Positions 31,061 to 34,867 of a DNA stretch of 34,867 nt are shown piece by piece. This DNA comes from an uncultured Eubacteriales bacterium. GTDB lineage: Bacteria; Bacillota; Clostridia; TANB77; CAG-508. Under the pieces are notes generated by a model. It did not search any database, had not been told where the DNA came from, and saw only the letters and a program-made list of their open reading frames with translations. How positions within the stretch are numbered: the stretch's first letter is position 1; the number at the start of each line of letters is the position of its first letter. A program made the position numbers and the translations under genes. The stretch covers positions 1 through 34,867 of the forward strand of contig CASEIX010000019.1 in NCBI GenBank assembly GCA_949288095.1. The letters run 5' to 3'.

Positions 31061-31102
31061 AAAAAGAGGGATTAAGGAAAAGTCTCCTTTATCCTTCTTT
31101 TT
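31061..31102 (+). terminator. Terminator of the ftsEX-hydrolase operon
   Basis: An 18-bp imperfect stem: 31061-31078 with 31085-31102 (one G-U, one mismatch), six-base loop, and the T run forming the last part of the right arm. Confidence 0.75.
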
Positions 31103-31131
31103 GGAATTTAAATTGGATTGTGAAATATAAT
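31101..31131 (+). promoter_or_regulatory. Possible promoter of the S41 protease gene
   Basis: A perfect TATAAT (31126-31131) with TTGGAA (31101-31106) at a long 19-bp spacing; the -35 box again touches the preceding terminator. Confidence 0.35.
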
Positions 31132-31172
31132 AGATTAATAGAAATCAGTATTTTATGAAAGGGAGGAAATCA

Positions 31173-32393
31173 ATGGAGGAAAAAAAGAGATATAAAATAT
31201 ATAGAACCATTATGCTTATTGTTTTAGTAGCATTTATAACATTTATGATAACATCAATAGGGTTTTATCAATATTTTGTAAAAGGAGATAGTTTAAATAA
31301 ATATTTGACATTAATGACATCTGATGAAAGTCAAGATATTTCACAAACATTAGACACTTATCGAGCAGTTATTGATAAATATTATTTAGGAGATGTAGAT
31401 GAAGAAAGTTTAAAAGAGGGAGCTATACAAGGTTATATAGAAGGATTAGGTGACCCATATACAGAATATATTTCAAAAGAAGATATGGAAGATTATATGC
31501 AAGATACAATGGGAAACTTTGTAGGAATTGGTATTTATATGATAGAAGATACTAAAACTAACCAAATTATGGTATTATCTCCAATAAAAGGTAGTCCGGC
31601 AGAAAGAGCAGGAATTCAACCAGGAGATTATATCGTTTCTGTTAATGGAGAACCATGTACAGCTGATGACATGACAGTTATTTCAACGAAAATAAAAGGA
31701 GAAGAAGGTTCAACTGTTAAATTACAAATTTTAAGAGGAGAAGAAACATTAGACTTTGAAATTACAAGAGAAAATATTATTGTTAATCCTGTAGAAGGAG
31801 AAGTTTTAGAAAATAACATAGGATATATTGAGTTTTCATCATTTGATGAAAATACAGCAGAAGAATTTAAAACAAAATTTGAAGAATTACAAGCACAAGG
31901 CATTACCTCTCTAATTATTGATTTAAGAAATAATGGAGGCGGAATTGTTGATGAAGCTTTACAAATAGCAGAATATATTGCAGATAAAGATTCAGTGCTA
32001 TTATATGAAGTAGACAAAGATAACAAAGAAACTGTAGAGAAAAATGAAAGTGACCCAATTATTCATATGCCAGTTATCATTTTAACAAATGAAAATACAG
32101 CAAGTTCTTCTGAAATACTAGCAGGAGCCTTAAAAGACTTAGGAAAAGCCAAAACAGTAGGAACTACAACATATGGAAAAGGTGTTATCCAACAAATACT
32201 AACACTTCCAGATGGTAGTGGATTAAAGATAACAACAGAAAAATATTTAACACCAAATAGAACAGAAATTAATAAAATAGGAATAGAACCAGACGAAACA
32301 GTAGAATTACCTGATAGTGTAGAAAATGTATTAAATGTTGACAGAAGTCAAGATACACAATTACAAAAAGCAATAGAAATGTTGACAGAATAA
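31173..32393 (+). CDS. C-terminal processing peptidase (S41, CtpA/CtpB type)
   Basis: A 406-aa membrane-anchored serine protease. One N-terminal helix (about 12-35), an alpha-helical region with GYIEGLGDPYTEYIS, a PDZ domain (about 112-185: GSPAERAGIQPGDYIVSVNGE), and the S41 catalytic domain with LRNNGGGIVDEA, nucleophile S321 in NTASSSEILAGAL and base K346 in TYGKGVIQ, 25 residues apart as in Prc. It cuts extracytoplasmic proteins near their C-termini; in Bacillus CtpB processes a sporulation checkpoint protein, and elsewhere such enzymes adjust wall hydrolases, which fits its neighbours. The start at 31173 follows GGGAGG; an ATG at 31155 has none. Confidence 0.92.
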   Translation: MEEKKRYKIYRTIMLIVLVAFITFMITSIGFYQYFVKGDSLNKYLTLMTSDESQDISQTLDTYRAVIDKYYLGDVDEESLKEGAIQGYIEGLGDPYTEYISKEDMEDYMQDTMGNFVGIGIYMIEDTKTNQIMVLSPIKGSPAERAGIQPGDYIVSVNGEPCTADDMTVISTKIKGEEGSTVKLQILRGEETLDFEITRENIIVNPVEGEVLENNIGYIEFSSFDENTAEEFKTKFEELQAQGITSLIIDLRNNGGGIVDEALQIAEYIADKDSVLLYEVDKDNKETVEKNESDPIIHMPVIILTNENTASSSEILAGALKDLGKAKTVGTTTYGKGVIQQILTLPDGSGLKITTEKYLTPNRTEINKIGIEPDETVELPDSVENVLNVDRSQDTQLQKAIEMLTE

Positions 32394-32503
32394 AAATTTA
32401 AAGATATAAATATAATAAGAAAAAAAGATAATAAAAGGGAATGTTAGAAAAATTCAAATTTTTTAACGCAAATCAAACCTTTGTGAAGGGAATGAGGCAA
32501 AAA

Positions 32504-33097
32504 ATGAATTTACCAAATAAACTAACTATATTTAGAGTAATTTTAGTACCAATCATGGTCATTATACCATTTTTCGGAATACAAGGAGATTTATGGGGAA
32601 TACCAATTACATATTTAATCGTAGATTTTATATTTATCTTAGCTTCAGCGACAGATAAATTGGATGGATATATAGCGAGAAGTAGAAATCAAGTAACAGC
32701 ATTTGGAAAATTTTTAGATCCATTAGCTGATAAAATTTTAGTATTATCAGCAATGCTAATGTTAGTAGAAATGAATAAGTTACCAGCTTGGATTCCAATT
32801 ATAGTATTAGCAAGAGAATTCTTGGTATCTGGATACAGATTAATTGCCGTAGAAAAAGGTGGAGAAGTTATTGCTGCTTCAAAATGGGGAAAACTAAAAA
32901 CGGTTACCCAAATGATAGCCATTATTTTAGCATTTTTAGATTTACATGCTTTTGGAGCATGCTTTACAGGAACTTTACAAGGAGCAGATTTTGTATTAAA
33001 TGTAGCTGTAACAGTTATGATGATTATACAAACTATTGCAACAATCTTTTCTGGAATAGACTATATGAGAGGCATTAAAAAATATATGAAAGATTAG
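32504..33097 (+). CDS. pgsA: CDP-diacylglycerol-glycerol-3-phosphate phosphatidyltransferase
   Basis: A 197-aa integral membrane enzyme making phosphatidylglycerol phosphate from CDP-diacylglycerol and glycerol-3-phosphate. The CDP-alcohol phosphatidyltransferase motif DG-x2-AR-x8-G-x3-D-x3-D is complete in DGYIARSRNQVTAFGKFLD and the following LADK. The N-terminus MNLPNKLTIFRVILVP is typical. The ATG at 32504 lies 6 nt after a GAGG; an ATG at 32441 would add 21 atypical residues. It is 110 bp after the S41 gene; the gap holds no signal I can name. Confidence 0.93.
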   Translation: MNLPNKLTIFRVILVPIMVIIPFFGIQGDLWGIPITYLIVDFIFILASATDKLDGYIARSRNQVTAFGKFLDPLADKILVLSAMLMLVEMNKLPAWIPIIVLAREFLVSGYRLIAVEKGGEVIAASKWGKLKTVTQMIAIILAFLDLHAFGACFTGTLQGADFVLNVAVTVMMIIQTIATIFSGIDYMRGIKKYMKD

Positions 33098-33102
33098 AAT
33101 AA

Positions 33103-33134
33103 AAAATGAAATTTGTATTGACAAATTTCATTTT
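33103..33134 (+). terminator. Terminator-like hairpin after pgsA
   Basis: AAAATGAAATTTGT (33103-33116) and ACAAATTTCATTTT (33121-33134) form a perfect 14-bp stem with an ATTG loop. The T tail is part of the stem. The loop and right arm carry the -35 box of greA. Confidence 0.6.
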
Positions 33135-33146
33135 CTGCCGTAAGAT
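33118..33146 (+). promoter_or_regulatory. Promoter of greA
   Basis: A consensus TTGACA (33118-33123), exactly 17 bp, and TAAGAT (33141-33146). The leader would be about 58 nt. The -35 box begins in the loop of the pgsA terminator hairpin. Confidence 0.65.
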
Positions 33147-33210
33147 ATGGAAAGTATGTAAATACAATAAGAAAGTACGATATAGTACGCAATTCAAGGA
33201 GGAATTTACT

Positions 33211-33687
33211 ATGGAAGAAAAAGAAGTAATATTAACACAAGAGGGGTATAATAATTTAGAGAAGGAGTTAAACTTTTTAAAAACAGAAAAAAGAGCTGAT
33301 ATAGCAGAAAGAATAAAAGTGGCATTAGGATTTGGAGATTTATCAGAAAATTCAGAGTATGATGAAGCTAAAAATGCACAAGCAGAAAATGAAGTAAAAA
33401 TAGCTGAATTAGAAAATAAATTAAGACATGCAAAAATTATAGATGAAAAAGATATAGATACAGAAACTGTTCAAGTTGGTAATAAAGTTAAAGTATTAGA
33501 TGTTGAATTTGATGAAAAAATTGAATATACAATAGTTGGTTCAACAGAAGTAAATTTAGCTGAGAATAAAATATCTAATGAATCACCTTTAGGAGAAGCT
33601 TTATTAGGTGCTAAGAAAAATCAAACAGTTGAAGTAAATGCACCAGCAGGGGTTATGAAATATAAAATATTATCAATCAAAAAATAG
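33211..33687 (+). CDS. greA: Transcription elongation factor GreA
   Basis: A 158-aa GreA: N-terminal coiled coil (about 1-75) with the two acidic residues near its tip in GFGDLSENSEYDEAKNAQ, and a C-terminal FKBP-like domain (about 85-158) ending GVMKYKILSIKK. It enters the RNA polymerase secondary channel and stimulates cleavage of backtracked RNA. The ATG at 33211 follows AAGGAGGAA by the right distance; the frame is open for 35 more codons upstream, but that region is the hairpin and promoter. Confidence 0.95.
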   Translation: MEEKEVILTQEGYNNLEKELNFLKTEKRADIAERIKVALGFGDLSENSEYDEAKNAQAENEVKIAELENKLRHAKIIDEKDIDTETVQVGNKVKVLDVEFDEKIEYTIVGSTEVNLAENKISNESPLGEALLGAKKNQTVEVNAPAGVMKYKILSIKK

Positions 33688-33705
33688 GAAAGTATATAAA
33701 TAATA

Positions 33706-33747
33706 AAAAACTGAAACATAGGAATTTATTCAAATGTTTCAGTTTTT
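33706..33747. terminator. Terminator between greA and deoD
   Basis: AAAAACTGAAACAT (33706-33719) pairs perfectly with ATGTTTCAGTTTTT (33734-33747). A/T tails on both sides make it usable from both strands, for convergent greA and deoD. Confidence 0.8.
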
Positions 33748-33764
33748 ATTGTCTTAGACAACAA

Positions 33765-33816
33765 GGTTCTGGGGTACCCGACTGCAATCTTTGATTGCTA
33801 TGTCGGGTCAGGTTCT
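33765..33816. repeat. GC-rich palindromic element with flanking GGTTCT repeats
   Basis: ACCCGAC (33776-33782) pairs with GTCGGGT (33802-33808), with an inner CAATC/GATTG stem (33785-33789, 33793-33797). GGTTCT occurs on both sides as a direct repeat (33765-33770, 33811-33816). It stands out in base composition. It is different in sequence from the palindrome at 10467-10537. It is not followed by a T run on either strand. It may be a small REP-like or other mobile palindrome. Confidence 0.5.
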
Positions 33817-33844
33817 TATTTTTATATTTTAAATAAAATCATCT

Positions 33845-34576
33845 TTAGAATTTTAAGCTGGCATCTAATGCAAGTTTTATCATATTATCTAATCCTTGTT
33901 CTCTTTGTTCAGAAGTAGCAGATTGTGTTTCAAATCTTGAGTCAACAACTGTCATTAAACAAGTTGCTTTCTTATTTAACATTTTTGCATTGTAGCATAA
34001 AGCAAAAGCCTCCATTTCTGCACTTAATGGATAAAAATTTTGTTTATGAACTCTGTCCATAAATTTATCAAAATTTTCTTGTGTCATGTATGGGTCAAAA
34101 CTATCATTACATATCGTATCGCCTTCAATAAGATTCACATGACTTTCAGAAGCAGTCGCTTTTATGATTTCGTTTAACTCTTTACTAGTATCAATTAAAT
34201 GGCAATCATCATTACAAAATCCTAAAGCATAGGTACTTTCTGTAAAAATAGATTTTGATAAAACAATATCAAACAAATTTAAATCAGGAACATAAGCTCC
34301 ACAAGAGCCAATTCTAATAATATTTTCAACATCATAAAATTTAAACAATTCAAAAGAATAAATTCCCATACTAGGCATTCCCATTCCAGAAGCCATAACG
34401 GTTATTTCTTTTCCTTTATATTTTCCAGTATAGGCATAGATATTTCTTACTTGATTAACCAATTTAGGATTTTCTAAAAATTTTTCAGCAATATGTTTTG
34501 CTCTAAGTGGGTCTCCTGGCATAATAACGGTTTTGGCAATATCGCCTAAATTTGCTTCATTATGTGGTGTAGACAT
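33845..34576 (-). CDS. deoD: Purine nucleoside phosphorylase, DeoD type
   Basis: A 243-aa cytoplasmic enzyme that splits purine (deoxy)nucleosides with phosphate to base and pentose-1-phosphate. Features of the hexameric DeoD class: HNEAN near the N-terminus, MPGDPLRAKHIAE (phosphate site), ASGMGMPSMGIYSFEL, RIGSCGAY, EMEAFALCYNA (purine/ribose site) and the catalytic Asp region VVDSRFE. In typical DeoD this Asp is followed by SxxT; the match is loose here. The ATG follows AAGGAGGAA. A weak promoter, TTGCAT-17-TTTATA, lies at 34638-34610. Monocistronic. Confidence 0.93.
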   Translation of the reverse strand: MSTPHNEANLGDIAKTVIMPGDPLRAKHIAEKFLENPKLVNQVRNIYAYTGKYKGKEITVMASGMGMPSMGIYSFELFKFYDVENIIRIGSCGAYVPDLNLFDIVLSKSIFTESTYALGFCNDDCHLIDTSKELNEIIKATASESHVNLIEGDTICNDSFDPYMTQENFDKFMDRVHKQNFYPLSAEMEAFALCYNAKMLNKKATCLMTVVDSRFETQSATSEQREQGLDNMIKLALDASLKF

Positions 34577-34829
34577 ATTTAAATTCCTCCTTAAAATATA
34601 AAATAAATATATAAAGTAATTGTATCTTAAAAATGCAATTTCAGTATATCAATAAAAAGAAGAAAAGGCAATAAGCAGGTATTTCTTTGAGCTTCAGATT
34701 AGTTAAATTTTTTAAGAGGTATAAAATGGTCAACTGAAAAAGTAAAATATATTTAGAAAAAGTAAATTCTAGTTACCAGTTAAATGCTATTTAAAAGGAT
34801 TTAATTGAGCAAAAAGGATTGCTTTTTCT

Positions 34830-34858
34830 TTGATTTTTGTGTAAAATGAAGATATAAA
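34830..34858 (+). promoter_or_regulatory. Promoter pointing out of the window
   Basis: TTGATT (34830-34835), 17 bp, TATAAA (34853-34858). It probably serves a gene just beyond the window. The stretch 34577-34829 contains no ORF of note; it has a pair of AAAAAGTAAA repeats (34737-34746 and 34757-34766) and a weak AGCAA/TTGCT hairpin with a T-rich tail near 34807-34830. Confidence 0.45.
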
Positions 34859-34867
34859 CAAGAAAAA

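Noticed and set aside
1..34867. CRISPR arrays, tRNA or rRNA genes, prophage or toxin-antitoxin modules
   Set aside because: I looked for regularly spaced repeats, cloverleaf or rRNA motifs, and small paired ORFs and found none.

Overview
The window is about 35 kb of very AT-rich, densely packed bacterial DNA. It has strong AGGAGG-type ribosome binding sites, AGA as the dominant arginine codon, sporulation genes (spoVAC, spoVAD, spoVAE), whiA, FtsEX with PcsB-like hydrolases, and a monoderm-style type IV pilus locus without a secretin. This points to an uncultured low-GC member of the Clostridia, probably spore-forming or recently descended from spore-formers. I cannot name the species.

Layout. 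1-910: start of a divergent gene and a TrhA/hemolysin III membrane protein. 983-1400: a tiny minus-strand promoter-terminator pair and a 6S RNA. 1511-4496: prmC, whiA, hemW. 4547-5912: infC-rpmI-rplT behind an attenuator leader; infC probably starts at AUA. 6089-8866: a large secreted papain-family protease with a surface-anchor-like tail. 8956-11255 (minus strand): a dodecin-spoVAC-spoVAD-spoVAE operon carrying a 71-bp palindrome and two frameshifts. 11433-12761: rsmB. 12954-22821: a complete type IV pilus operon (PilM-PilN fusion, PilO, a PilP-like protein, two major-pilin-like proteins, PilD, two minor pilins, PilB, PilT, PilC). 23002-25391: ROK kinase, the C-terminal half of a transketolase, and an unknown protein. 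25629-30975: ftsE, ftsX and three tandem M23 hydrolases. 31173-33687: S41 protease, pgsA, greA. 33845-34576 (minus): deoD.

How the genes fit together. FtsEX sits directly upstream of three coiled-coil M23 endopeptidases, the classical arrangement in which the ABC-like complex activates wall hydrolases. The pilus operon holds every core part expected in a single-membrane cell. The secreted protease and the pilus operon lie behind the same unusual control element, four TTACAA-like hexamers at an exact 11-bp period, so one response regulator may control both surface programmes.

The observation I rank highest is in the spoVA operon. spoVAD and spoVAE are each interrupted by one extra C that creates an in-frame CGG codon; skipping that C restores a perfect family protein in both. 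Reading every CDS by eye, these are the only two in-frame CGG codons in the window. The simplest options are +1 frameshifting at a starved or unassigned CGG codon, operon decay, or a sequence artefact, and they can be told apart.
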